This document shows, one piece after another, positions 37,161-49,500 of a stretch of DNA of 64,000 nucleotides. Under the pieces are notes generated by a model that saw only the letters and a list, made by a program, of their open reading frames with translations, was not told the DNA's origin and did not search any database. The stretch is from Nymphaea colorata. Lineage: Eukaryota; Streptophyta; Magnoliopsida; Nymphaeales; Nymphaeaceae. The translations under genes were made by a program, and so were the position numbers. Each line of letters starts with the position of its first letter. The stretch's first letter is position 1. The DNA is taken from assembly GCF_008831285.2 (NCBI RefSeq), contig NC_045146.1:18407149-18471148 (forward strand), written 5' to 3'.

Positions 37161-39299
37161 ACTTTTGCAGATATTTTTTCTTAAGAGGAAGAGTCAAAAT
37201 ATACGTGTGTGTATCCGCTACTTTAGAACTATTGATAAGTTCGTTCCTAGATTTTACTTAAGCGTTCGAAGTAGGTCCCTACTGTGTTGTGTGTAGGCAC
37301 GAATTTGGCAATCATTTGTGAGCGAACGAACAATGTGACAAACAGCGTTCCATTTGTCTTATGCGAGTGAGATAGTGGCACACGTTAATCCCCATATCTC
37401 GTGTTCCCCAACCTGTCTCGCGTACACATCAGGAAAAAAAAGAAAAAAAGGAACGAGAATCATGCCTAAGAATCATCCGGATTTTGTTTCCAAACGCCGG
37501 TGTTTGATTGGATGTCACTTTGGAATATCGTAAGTGTTGTTTTCATTTTTACACGTTAGGTGTTTGATTGGATGAGAAATTGAATGACTTGTTTTTCTTT
37601 TTAAAAATTAGTATGGAGTAGGCAACCTGCCAGCAAGCACTTTGGTCATGGGTTCAATGTACAATCTGAATTTGAATGATTTGTTTTCAATATGGAGAGG
37701 GCAACCTGTCAGCAAGGCCCAGGGTTCAAACCACACTACAAGAAATGGATTTGGATTGTCTTTTGAGGTTGGGACAAAGGTTGGTGCAGGGTTGGTAGAC
37801 GGCCAAGCTAAATTAATCAGCAGTTTATTCTGTTGCTCACCTCCATTTTGTCGCAGACCAAACCAGTAAGACACCATATTCGGACCTTCTCTTCACCATC
37901 TCTAGGCCATCTGGTTGACCTGTAAGCATCTATACAGGATCGATCCAACTTCACAGAGCCGCTTAAGACACTGGGATTGTGAATGAGCTTCATGCTCTGG
38001 CTCATCGTGAGACCTTGATTCCGGGGATCTCCTCTTGCAGAGTAGCTTTAAAACCACATACTTAACTCCCAACACAGATGAGTTCCCACAGCGAACCCAA
38101 AATCGACCACTTGAACAGGACCACTGTCATTGAAATACTTCAAAAGAACAATCATCTTGCTTTTGGTACACCAATAATCCTTCCTCCACCATCATTACAG
38201 CCTAAAACTAAGGCGAATTTGTGCATGTTAGAGAAGAAAAAGATGCCTCACCTTTAACTATCTTAATAAATAAGAGATGCGTTATTTTTACAACTACTGT
38301 TCTTTGTTGTTCTAATGCTTGGCTCCTGACATTAAAGAACAAAACAGAGTAAAAAACAACCCACCAAGGTACATATAAACATGGTTATGAACCAAGAACC
38401 ATACGCATAGCCAACCTAACAGGTTCATGCATTATAACAATACAACAAATAGTCGTAGCCAATAACCAATTTGCCGTTCCCAAACTTATAAAGGGATTCA
38501 AGACAAATACATCTCTGGGAGACGAGTAACCACCGATACAAAAGAAAAAGTTCAGAAAAAATTAGCATCACACATAAACAAAATAATTTAAAATAAGGAA
38601 AGAACAAAGAAAGATGGTGAAAGTGATATCTAGCGTGATCTGGTTGACATAGTATCCAACGAGCACAGTCGAATAGAATTTGAGTTCCTAACACCCCAAA
38701 ATATCACTCAAAAGGAACAAAGCCTCACAAATGAGCATCAAAATAAGCAAGAGAGCATCAAAATTGTGCCCCCGTGGGAAGATGAGTGATTACCAACTCG
38801 TAGACTCAATCATGCTCGTGCCTTCCTCCGCCATCATTGTAGTAAGCAAAGAGAATTCCCCGATGACAAAAGGAATTCTTCCCTAAACAGGAAGGAGCAA
38901 GAAGAGAGGAAGATGTCTAAATTCGAACCTTTTACAAAGCAACCAGCTTTTGCTGATATAACAAACATAACATCATCTTTTGTTTCTTTACACTTTGGTC
39001 AATGGCTGTTTACAGAGGACCGCTCACGTTAGCATCACTGACCGAAGCCACCAATTTTGGGGTACAAATTGGTAACTTTGCAACTCCATGCACAAAAAAT
39101 TGTGGCACATATAACCAGCTTCAAACTATATGATCTGCACACCTTTTTACAAGCTACATGAGAAACCACATTTTTTTTTCTTTGCAAGAGAAACCACTTA
39201 AACACAATATTAGAAATACAATAGCAATGATATCAGAAACCGAATGAGGAATGATTAGAAAGATGAATGCAGAAAGTTCAAAAACCTGCACCAATCCAC

Positions 39300-40181
39300 T
39301 CAAAGCCCCGAATCCAACAGACCGTGCACACCATGTCTGTCGATGGTAATCTCGCAGGATGAACCATCACTGGGTAGATGAGGGGCAAACACTACCTGCA
39401 TCCTTCTACGGGTCCGGGTCTGGTTTAGATCCGAAATCCTGAAGTCGCACTCTTGGCTCCTCGAGAGGAACAACCTGGTGTTGACGCAGTTGGCCCATGA
39501 GAGGCCAAGTGCGGGGCACACTCTCCTCCCGGACGTCACCAATGGTCGAAAACCTCCTCCTCCTCCTGTCTCTACTCCGATCACATCTCCTACCTGGTTT
39601 GTCACCACAACAGCGAACCCAAACCGGGTTGCCTGGGCTTTAAGCTTGCCAGCGATCCGAAAGAACAGATTAGACCGGCGGACGAGGTCGGTGGAAGATG
39701 TCTCAAACTCCGACCGAAAGAGTGCGGCGATGGAATCTATGACCAGGAGGCGCAGGCGAGGGAGGATTGGATCGAGGCGGTGGAGGAGGGAGAGGAGGTC
39801 GTCAGCCGTCTGGACGGAGTGGAGGAAGATGTTGTCGAGCGGGGTGGATGGGCGGCTACTGGGGGGGAGGTGGAGGAGGAAGGAGTCGGCGAGCTGCTGA
39901 AGGCGACGAAGAGGCAGCGGAGGCTCGGAGGAGATGTAGAAGGCAGAGGCAGAGGGAGAGGGAGGCAGCTGGGAGTGCAAGAGGAGCTGGAGGCAAAGTT
40001 GTGTTTTGCCAGCGCCATTCTCTCCAACAAGCTCGGTAATGGATCTGCACGGGATGCCACCTGCGAGGAACCGGTCGAGGTTTGGACAGCCAGTGGGCAA
40101 CTTTTGGGCTAAGAGGAGGAGGTCGGCGGCGGTCGTCACTGCCGGCAGTTGCTGCTTCGCTATTTCTTCCTCAGTAATCAT
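39300..40181 (-). CDS. XRCC3: XRCC3, RAD51 paralogue for homologous recombination repair
   Basis: A single uninterrupted frame of 293 residues (stop 39300-39302, start ATG 40181), close to the roughly 300 residues of plant XRCC3. XRCC3 works with RAD51C in recombination repair and meiosis in the nucleus. The RecA/RAD51 ATPase core is clear: Walker A GENGAGKT at 53-60 followed by QLCLQL, and Walker B LLVIDS at about 145-150. Then come AALFRSEF, LFFRIAGKLKAQATRFGFAV, VTNQV and ALGLSWANCVNTRLFLSR, which match plant XRCC3 rather than RAD51 or DMC1. The frame is much GC-richer than its surroundings, especially residues 70-145, where the Leu/Pro/Ser-rich sequence is poorly conserved. No intron is needed. 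The next gene on the 5' side, RlmN, is divergent and 6.4 kb away. Confidence 0.93.
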   Translation of the reverse strand: MITEEEIAKQQLPAVTTAADLLLLAQKLPTGCPNLDRFLAGGIPCRSITELVGENGAGKTQLCLQLLLHSQLPPSPSASAFYISSEPPLPLRRLQQLADSFLLHLPPSSRPSTPLDNIFLHSVQTADDLLSLLHRLDPILPRLRLLVIDSIAALFRSEFETSSTDLVRRSNLFFRIAGKLKAQATRFGFAVVVTNQVGDVIGVETGGGGGFRPLVTSGRRVCPALGLSWANCVNTRLFLSRSQECDFRISDLNQTRTRRRMQVVFAPHLPSDGSSCEITIDRHGVHGLLDSGL

Positions 40182-41065
40182 CGGGTTTTGGAGAAGAAAG
40201 AGAGATTTCCTATCTCAAGCTTTCTTACCTCAAGAATAAGAAGTAGATAACATCAGACAACCGACCATACGACAAAATGGCATATCTCATAGACATCTAA
40301 TTGGTAACATTCAAATCAGAGATTGTAATCTTCCTTGTTAAATGATTTCAACTTTGCTTTTCACTTTTCTTCCCACCATACAATGTGTTCCTAAAGTAAT
40401 TTACAAGTTTTCATAATGGAAACGCAAATGGTTTCAAATGTTACTTAATATATAATTTGCTAACAAAAAAAAATCATAGGGTTAGAGATGTTTTTCATTT
40501 TGAAGATGACTTGCTAATGCATATCTTGCACTAGTAAGTTAATGACATGTGTCAGTGACAACCCACTAAATCTTTTTTATCATCACTACAAGATCATGCA
40601 GCTGACCTTGGATCTAATATAATATACTACAAGTATGTTGAAAACTGGCATTATATAGAAAAATAAAGATCTCGGTCACTTATATAGATAATATGCCGTT
40701 CAAAAAGATATACATAATATATATATATATATATACAGACTCTTGGTACATACCTGTTTATGATTATAATACATATACATAGAAGAGAACATGCCTTTCT
40801 GTATGTACTAACAAATTTCCCAGTTCCCACACATGAATAATGTGATCTGAAAAGTGAAACCTAATTCACAGCTTTCATAAAAAGGAAGCAACAAGAGACA
40901 TTTTTTGTTCGTGAGTTTATCTGAACCCTTGGTTGGCGAAAGATCTCATCCGACTTACATTTATGAATTTGAGAGTATTTTTCTCTAAGAAGCTAGTTTT
41001 AAGCCCCTTTCCTTGGTTAGAATGGAACACCTTATAATTATTCTTAATGGTATCTATGTACTAAC

Positions 41066-41190
41066 CTTTTTCTGGGAAATCCATCCATCAGCTTCTTCCT
41101 GTTTGTTAATCTCTGATGAAACTTGATGCTTGACAACCTCATACTGATGTTCCATAGACAGTGATGCCCGAACTTGTCATGGTCTGCATG
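41066..41190 (-). other. Exon-like open segment, unassigned
   Basis: On the minus strand about 36 codons are open, ending at a good 5' splice site (AAAAAG then GTTAGT at 41065). One frame reads SMEHQYEVVKHQVSSEINKQ and then EEADGWISQKK, with protein-like composition, but there is an in-frame stop just upstream. An acceptor-like gcatgcag lies about 120 bp upstream of the donor. I do not recognise it. It may be an exon of an unidentified gene, a non-coding exon, or chance. Confidence 0.2.
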
Positions 41191-41694
41191 CTTCATGACA
41201 ACAATTCTGCACCGAAGTCTTGAAACAGATCAACAGGCATGTTGGTCTAGGTGGCAAAATTTTCTATTAGTGTGCACTATCATGTGTTGTTTTCAAAGGT
41301 TTGGCTTGCTTTGAGTTGGAGTAGCAGCTGAAGGATAAATCGTTCTGATAAATTAACTGTTCCTATTCAATTACATCTAATTGCTAAAAAAAAAACTACA
41401 ACCATGAGCAAAATTGTACAAGGTAAACTTTGGAGTTTGGAGATCGAATAGAATGTTCTATTCAAAATTTCTTCATGGAAATTGTTGTCATAAGTTGGTT
41501 TTTTTTTCTAATCTCTTGGTTATTGTTTATGACAATATACATTTGCTTGCTTTTGGCTCATGATTTCTTGATTCAATATAATTTTGACACATGACTTCGA
41601 ACTAATTCTGTTTAGGGAATAAGGCGCACAAAGATTACAAAGGCAAAAAGTGAAGGGCCAAAAACTGGAAATGTTGAAACTAGATATTATTCTT

Positions 41695-41743
<49 letters not shown>
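41695..41743. repeat. (AT)n microsatellite
   Basis: Nearly pure TA repeat with one TT interruption. No other feature is attached to it. Confidence 0.95.
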
Positions 41744-44700
41744 GAGGCCTTCCTACCCTTTATTGAAAAAACAAACAGTAACATTGCTAGAATGACATGA
41801 CAAATAATAATTGTATGATTAAAGTCAAATAGTAATAACCATATAAGCTATAATGTCACAACAGCAACTAGTTAGTCTGGATAGATCCCCTAGTCCAATC
41901 ACTCACTGGCTTGGCGACTAGTTACAGAATTAAACTCATGCATGAGCTGAAGCTTACCTCGAGCAACATATACTCTGTAAGATGGAGGTTTTAGATACCC
42001 TTGTTTGAAATGAAAATTCTTCTTAGAGATGCCTGCTAATTTGAAAACATGGTCATCAGCAAAAAACAATTAAATAAGCACTCCTATACTTTTGCAGCAT
42101 ATAAGCCAAAAGGACGTCCATACAAGCCAGAAAGGACATCTATATATCTCCAGTAAAGAAATATCTTAACATTTTTTAAAGAACGTGACACATAATCAGG
42201 AATGGCAACAAATTGGATATAGACAGTCCTAGTACATCCAAATTGAAATTCAACTGCAAGAATGATTAAGCAGAATTCAATCAGTCTAATTTTCTGTAGA
42301 AGTTGATTTTTAACCCAAGCAACTCAGTTGCATGAGTCTAGCTTAATCAAGACCACGTTAACAACAAATGGTCTAACTTAATTGTCATAGACTAACATGG
42401 CTCCAACAGCACCTCTATAATATGCGCTTGTCACAGCTTGGTATTTGCCAACAGAAGGGAAATGGGCTACCAAAGTTAATTTGACCATCAATAATATGTG
42501 AACATGCTTTGGGAGCCAGGGAGAATGCTTTGGGAGGAGTACTGTTATCTGGTTTCAGTATAATTTAGGTTTTGGTGAGAAAACTGGTAGAAGGTAATGT
42601 CATAATTCTTAATTCCTATCTCATATTGAAGACTCAGATAAAATGTTTAAAGTCAGAAATTTATATTAAATTCTAATTTTCTTAATATATAGGCTGGACA
42701 TATACCTATTCGCCCTCATAGCAGCCTATTTTTTGGTAGATTAAATATTAATGGAACTTACAGTGTAAGTGTGTGTATGTTTTTGAATTATGAATAATAT
42801 TAGATAGCAAGCGAGAAATGACATCAAAAATTTTGTCATGACTCTCCATATGAGAGGATTTGTCTAACAATGCCTTATGATTCTGTTCAAACATGGCCTC
42901 AACTACAGTGTTGAAAGCCATAAACTTTGGTGGAAGAGGCAGAAATATGCAAATTTTAATATATAAATGTATGTACCTATGTACAAGGTTTTAGAAGGTT
43001 GGGGTGGCACATGTGGCTCCCCCGCTGCAAGGGTGACTAAGACAATTATGCTTCACATTATCTGCCTGGGAAAGCAATCTCTCCAAGAGTTTAAGATTCT
43101 TTGTGGGAGAGCAAAAAAAGTGAATATTCCAAGACAGGTTGTAATTGCTCCATATACTCCATGAGATCAATCTAATGTCTCTATTCTTACTATGTGTTGA
43201 AGAGTGTCAGCATACACAAAACGTGTTAAGATTCAATAAATGACTTAAATAATTGATTTGGATTTGGTTGAGTGGCAACTTCGTTACAACATGTTTGATC
43301 ATCAACGCAATGAGGATAACCTTTACATGAAGCAAGGATCATCCATGCAATCAAATAATCTGGACATGCCTGATTGCCTCAACAATGCTACATAGATGTA
43401 CTTTACACTCTGAAATTAAAGAAATGAGGACCTCTATCACCGCATGCTTTCTTCACTCAATTTCAAGGTTAAAAGTTGTACAGTGACTTTACCGCTATGT
43501 GTTTCATTGTATGAGACGGTGAGGAAAACCTTTACAAGGAAAAAGGCTATCCATGGCATGCAATCAAGCATGGCCTTAGAGATGTAAGCAGATCAGGTAT
43601 GTGACCAACAAGAGCCAAACCTTGGTGCAACCAGCTATCAAAGTTGGCAATTAGGTCACACCTAAATCTTAGTTAGCACCAATCTGTCTCGTTGTCAATG
43701 GCAGCTCATATTCAAATTTGAAACAGGTCTAGTAGGATCAATATTCAAGTCACGAATTTGATCACTAGGTATTGTGCTCCTTTTTGGATAATCAAGTCGC
43801 ATTAGATAATCACCAAGTTCAGATCAGTTTGGATCAAAATCCATAATCAGAAGCGAACCAATGGCTACAACTACTTATTTTTCACGCTAGACAGTGACAA
43901 ATGTTTCTATTATGGTGTAACAAAAAAAAAAAACTAGAGATTACGATCAGCATTAGTAAAGCTAGAACATTGAACTGACATATCAAGTATAAGTTTAAAG
44001 AACATGAAAAATCTTGACGCATAAGTAAAACGTTAGTAAAAGAAAAAGACATCATCTCAGGAGATGCTTCATTAAGCCAATCCTTCATCTGTAGTAACAA
44101 TTCACTATCAAACTATATCCACAATGAACTATTACTTATTTTTTATCTTTTATAAAGAGGAATAAAAATCGTTAGGATGGTAAAACGAGAGGTTCTCAGA
44201 TGAAACTTTACCTGCAAAGGCAGATGAACATGTAGTATTGTTTTTGGGCTAGCCTATGAATGAATCATCGAATTGAAGTATCATTTTCGCATCAAAACCG
44301 TGAATCACTGTTGGATACCGTAAAGAAAAATTTATGTTCAAAACATAGACACGGGTTACTTTATCACATATCATGTTCATGAATTCGATGGAAGCAAATA
44401 GGTGATGTGGGTGTCGTCACTTTGAGTTCAACGGGCACTAACCATAAAGCGAAATGAAACCAAAACAAGGTCTAACGATAATCTCAGACCACGGACACAC
44501 GACAGAACCCCCATCTATAAAAAATGAGAGTAAAAAACGAGAAACCCTAACCGTCACCTAATCCGACGCATTCAGGCTCCTTGAAGCTTGACAAATGCAA
44601 AACGCGAGAAGGCTGTTAGAGTGAAGATCAATATGATCGTCATCTAAACGAGAGGCGCAGTCGCTCCGGATGTGCAGAGTTCGTCTCGAAATGAATGAAG

Positions 44701-46569
44701 AACTTAAAACAGAGACAGATAGAGAGAGAGAGAGAGGGAGAGAGAGACTTACATGAACCAAAAACCAGCTTTCGGATCAACTGGTTAGGAGATGAAGGAT
44801 GCTGGTGAGAAGGAAGATCAGGAGCAGCGCCAGTGAGCAGCGTTCCTCTCTGACGGTAACGAAAAGAGACGGTGAGTTAATCAGGCAAATGCTGTCGATC
44901 TCTCGAGCCCTCTTATCTTCTCCCTCTCCCTCGATCGGCAACGGACGGGGAAGAGAGAGGGAAACGATATCGTTTATTCCGTCGTTTCTCCACTCTCTAT
45001 CGATAGAGCGAAGGAAAGTGATGGAACCGCCTCTCCGCTCCCTCTCTGACGACGAAGGAACGTTTTCTGACTCTTGAATAGATGTTTATCTCTCTCCCCG
45101 CGAGGAGAATCGGCTCCTTCCCGCCCCCAACCCTGAGACTGTCCTTCCCGCGCCACAAGAAAGAAGGTAACGCCCAAAATTGAAAGCGCGGGTCGGCGGA
45201 GTCGGGTGGGGTGGGGTCTATCCGCTGCGGCTCACCATTCATAACGATTCGATTCAATGCATGGTTGGAGAAAGCGGATAAAATAGAAATATATAACAAA
45301 ATTTGGGAAAGTTGATGGTTGGACGATAAAATATAAATATATAGCAAAATTTAAAGAAGTTGGTGTTGTAAGAGAAAAAATTTGTTCCACTCAACTCCAT
45401 TCGAGGTGACTCAAAAATTTGTTCCACTCAACTCCATTCGAGGTGACTCTCTCTTCATGTTTCAACTTTTAAACTCACTCAACTTTATGTTCCTTTAAAA
45501 TATATGTCATCCTTTTGGTGCAATGGCATTGCATTGAGGTGTCGGTCTCATCATGTTTCAACTTTTAAATTCTTTACTGACACCGTTGTACCACTGACTT
45601 TATTTTTGTAGTATTTTGATTCTCCGTATCTCATAATTTGATTTCTTGTATCATGCTTAGTAGCTTCTAGCTAATATATTCACTCATATATTAGGATTAC
45701 TTGTGGCTCTTGTCACGATACTAAGGCAATAAAACCTGGTCCGGAAGCTTGCTCGAAGGCAATCGTTTCTAAAGTAAACAAATGAATTTTTAACCTATCA
45801 AGGATTGATGAGTTGTGAACTACTGGCTTTGATTCTCTTTGTTTTCCTTAGAATTAGGATTTTTGCTATTTAATGAAAGTCATTGAGTTCAGTTGTTATT
45901 GTGTGTGTTTTTCATTTATATGTTCCTCCATTTCGAGGTAGTTTGGCAGGAAAGACAGTTGGATCCAGTCCTGTTTTAGATCCATTATAAATCTGGCTAG
46001 TAAGAGATTTCATTGTAGTGTTCCAAATCATGAACGCACGGCAGTCAGGTGACACCCGGTCTGGATCCAATGACACTGCAGTCCATATGATTGGGATCCA
46101 GACGCATGGAATTCGATATTCGGGTCTCAAATGTATCATGAACCGGATCGTATCCGATCCATCCATGACGCTGGCCGAGGCGCTCCAGTGCTTGCTATCA
46201 AATGAGCCGCACCACAAGCGCGCGCGCTGCCCGGCAACAAGGAAGAGAATCCTCTTTTGCATTCTGCTTGCCATGCGTCTCTAATCCTCTTTCTGGCTCT
46301 GGTGGGACAAAGATCTTACCTTGGGCTGTGCATTCTCGTGAATGGAAGTTGTTTGGGATTGAAGCAAAGACCAACCATTTAGTTTTTGGTAGAAAAGCGG
46401 AGGTCGATCGACGGGAGACGGCGGCGGTGGTGTTGGTGGAGAAGATGGGTTGTCTATGAAGTGACTGTACATGCGTTTATTAGGTATCGATGGTGGTGGT
46501 GATGGACTGATGGTACTGGGGAGGATGGACCCTCTGTGAAGCCACTACTCACACGTTAACCAAAAACAA

Positions 46570-49500
46570 ATGGCGGGGCTCATCGGTATTGGGATGGCGG
46601 GTGCAACCAGCAGCTGCTTCTTTCTGAAGACCACCAAGTTGTTGATCTCCCCTTTGAAGCGTGCTTCATTATCTCCTTTTCCTCCCTCCATTCCGTTGTC
46701 CTCACGATGCTTTTCTCTGTCGGCCATGTTGGATGGTGGTGTTGGTCCGGTCGAGTACGAGCCAGTTTCCCTTCAATCTGGAATTCAGACTCGTAAGATG
46801 TCTTTTCTTGTTCTACATTTGTTTTCCGGCGTCTTCTTTCTTGGAAATTGTGGAACGAGGAATAGCCATGTCCGACTTCTGGCTTTTTGTTTAGGTGTGG
46901 GTATGGGAAACAGGGATTTCTTTTATCCTGCGCTTTTGTTTTTCTCCCCACTTTTATTTTCCTCTTTGAGAAGTTTGTGGCTTGTTGGTATTCGGTGTGC
47001 TCGTAGTGATTGCTCGCTTCATTCCGTTGGTTCTGCCGTTGTCTTCCTGCCGAAAACCAGCAGGATTTTCCAAATGCATGCTCGGCAATCTGTTAATAGG
47101 CACTTTTTGGATGTATGGGCAGCTTTGTTCCTGAAACTAATGCAGTTGAAGGAGACTGTACAGAGATTTTGTGTGGGGAGTTTTGGACCTGAAACTAGTG
47201 TACTCGAGTAACACTTTACGAAGAATGTGACTGGACACTTAGGTCGTTGTTGATTACAGATTGTCCCTGGTGGAAGCTCTGTAGGGATTAGCATCCTCTA
47301 CTTCGTTGAATTGATACTCTATCATGTCATACGTCCAGAATTAAGCTGTTAATATTTGGACGCAGAATTGGTTCAACTGGCTAAAATTTTGAGTGAGCTT
47401 ACCTGACACCCGAGTCAAATCACTACAGTTGCATATCTGCTCCTCAAAGTTTCTAGTAAATTGACAAGTAGCTTCATCTGCTTCTTAGTTTTAAACCGTT
47501 TCTGGTATGCTTATTATGCAAATTGGTGCCTACCTTAGAGCTTCATACAAGTCTGTCTGGACTAAGATTTCGTTTACGTTTGCTAGGCATGGACGTGACT
47601 CATAAAGGCTCAAAGGTGATCCTCAAAGGAATGGAATTTCCTGAACTGGAGGTGCGATACTCTCATTTCAGCCTTAATTTTACTCCCATTTAGTTTTGCT
47701 TATTTTTCTTATGTTGATACCACAAAATTTTTTCTTTCTGCATTCTAAAATTTTTATAGTTGCAATTCACACACTCATGCATTTTACTATTTTAGGTTTA
47801 CAATCTTTATGTTTACCAGACATGATAATGGATTTGAGCTATTTATTTTAAGTATACACTTAATATACACTTAAGCTTATTTCGGCATATGCTGTTAATG
47901 GTCATCGCTTTATCATGATATGAACGGCAAAACAATATCGAGGATTTGTAAGTTGAGGCAGGACCTATGTATTTTGTGGTTGATTTGTTTTCCTTGTAAG
48001 GTTTCCTCCCTAATATGCGATATATTTTCATCAGAGATGGGTTCAGTCATTTGGCTACAGGTCTGGCCAGGCTTTGATGCTATGGAAGGCATTGTACAGA
48101 GACAACAGTTGGGCACATGGAACTGATGACTTGCAAGGTCTGTTTATTATTAGAATTTCAGTTTGTAAAACTGTGTCCAAGCAGTTGAGATATTTATCTT
48201 GACTTCTGTTGGCTTTGTGTATAGATTTCAGACTAAAGAATCTGCTAATGCTACCTTCAATTTTTTATCAAACCTGCTTGACAAGATAGGGCAACTTGAC
48301 ATATTAGATTTTTTGGTTCAAGAAATGATTTGTGTAAGAAACAGTATAGTACTATATATATATCTCTTGGTTTGTATTTTGGCCAAAATGTCCATTTTTT
48401 CATGCACAGGTTCTTTCTATTGAATAATGAGTTTCTGTCCATGAACTGAAATTGGTCATTGACTATTGCGACTCTTGATAATCTTTTGTCGATTTTGCTC
48501 TGTAAACCACATGCATGAAAATTAAATGGTGTAAATTTTTGCAATCTTACGGCGCCTTAAAGCTGAATTGATTTGCATTAGGTTTAAACAAAGATTTCAG
48601 AGCAATGTTAAGTGAAAATGCGGAGTTCAAAACGTTGTCACTGAAGAATATTCACATCTCATCTGATGGAACCCGTAAGGTAACTTTTACTTTTGTCTCA
48701 TGCCTATGTTTTCTTTAAGGTTGATGACATGCACATGCAGCACATCTTGAATCATATGCATTCCTTGTCAAAGAACATTTTCATTGATTTTGAAACACAG
48801 GAGATTTCAGGTACTTTTTTTGCTGGAAGATGGGCTTACAATAGAAACTGTAGTGATTCCTTGCAGCAGGGGACGGACTACCGTTTGCGTCTCTAGTCAA
48901 GTGGGCTGTGCAATGAACTGTCAGTTTTGCTACACCGGCAGGCACTGCTTGCTACTGTTTATTGTTCTTTTTCTTTGTTATATCCTTTACTTGAATTTAC
49001 AGCATGTCATTTTCTGAATTTTGTTGTTGACAGAATGGGCTTAAGGAGGCACTTAACTGCTGATGAAATAGTAGAGCAGGCTGTCTTTGTCCGCCGTTTG
49101 TTCACGAAAGATGTTGGCCCTATTACTAATGTTGTTTTCATGGTATGTTTCATTTTGTTAAGCTATCTAACATACCATTTACTAATTTCTCAAAGAAAAC
49201 TGCATAAGATGGGACTTCTAACATACCACTTACTAATTTCTCAAAGAAAACTGCATAAAAAATCGAACTATTTAAACCATGATCATGAGCAAGTGCATAG
49301 ATATACTCCCGAAAAAGAAGTGGATATAAGAAGCGCTGTTTCCGGTATGAGAAAAATGCAAAGACCTATAAACCTCATGACAATAGCAACTATCTGTATA
49401 ATATTTTTCTAAACTGTTTACTATTGTAGATTTAATTGATCAAAGAGTGTTGCATTCATGTCTTTATGGATACATCATTAAGAAAAATGTTAATTGTTTA

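Larger units (their letters stand above)
40182..46569. other. Intergenic region between divergent XRCC3 and RlmN genes
   Basis: The first few hundred bases are XRCC3 5' flank and the last few hundred RlmN 5' flank (GC-richer from about 46030). The middle is AT-rich, with an (AT)n tract at 41695-41743. A few minus-strand pieces look like exons with splice signals (near 41066-41190, 44050-44086 and 44754-44870), but no continuous protein could be assembled. 44,550-45,200 is GC-richer with GA/CT patches like a plant transcription start region. No tRNA or known family was recognised. Confidence 0.5.

Noticed and set aside
37735-37760. CACTACAAGAAAT, resembling the terminus of a plant CACTA transposon
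   Set aside because: No matching inverted end or 3-bp duplication was found nearby, and the surrounding sequence lacks subterminal repeats.
39767-40112. Several long plus-strand open frames opposite XRCC3
   Set aside because: They are shadows of the GC-rich XRCC3 coding sequence; the minus-strand frame carries the RecA motifs.
46580-46951. 123-codon minus-strand frame overlapping RlmN exon 1
   Set aside because: It is antisense to the transit-peptide exon, with no conserved motif or splice context.
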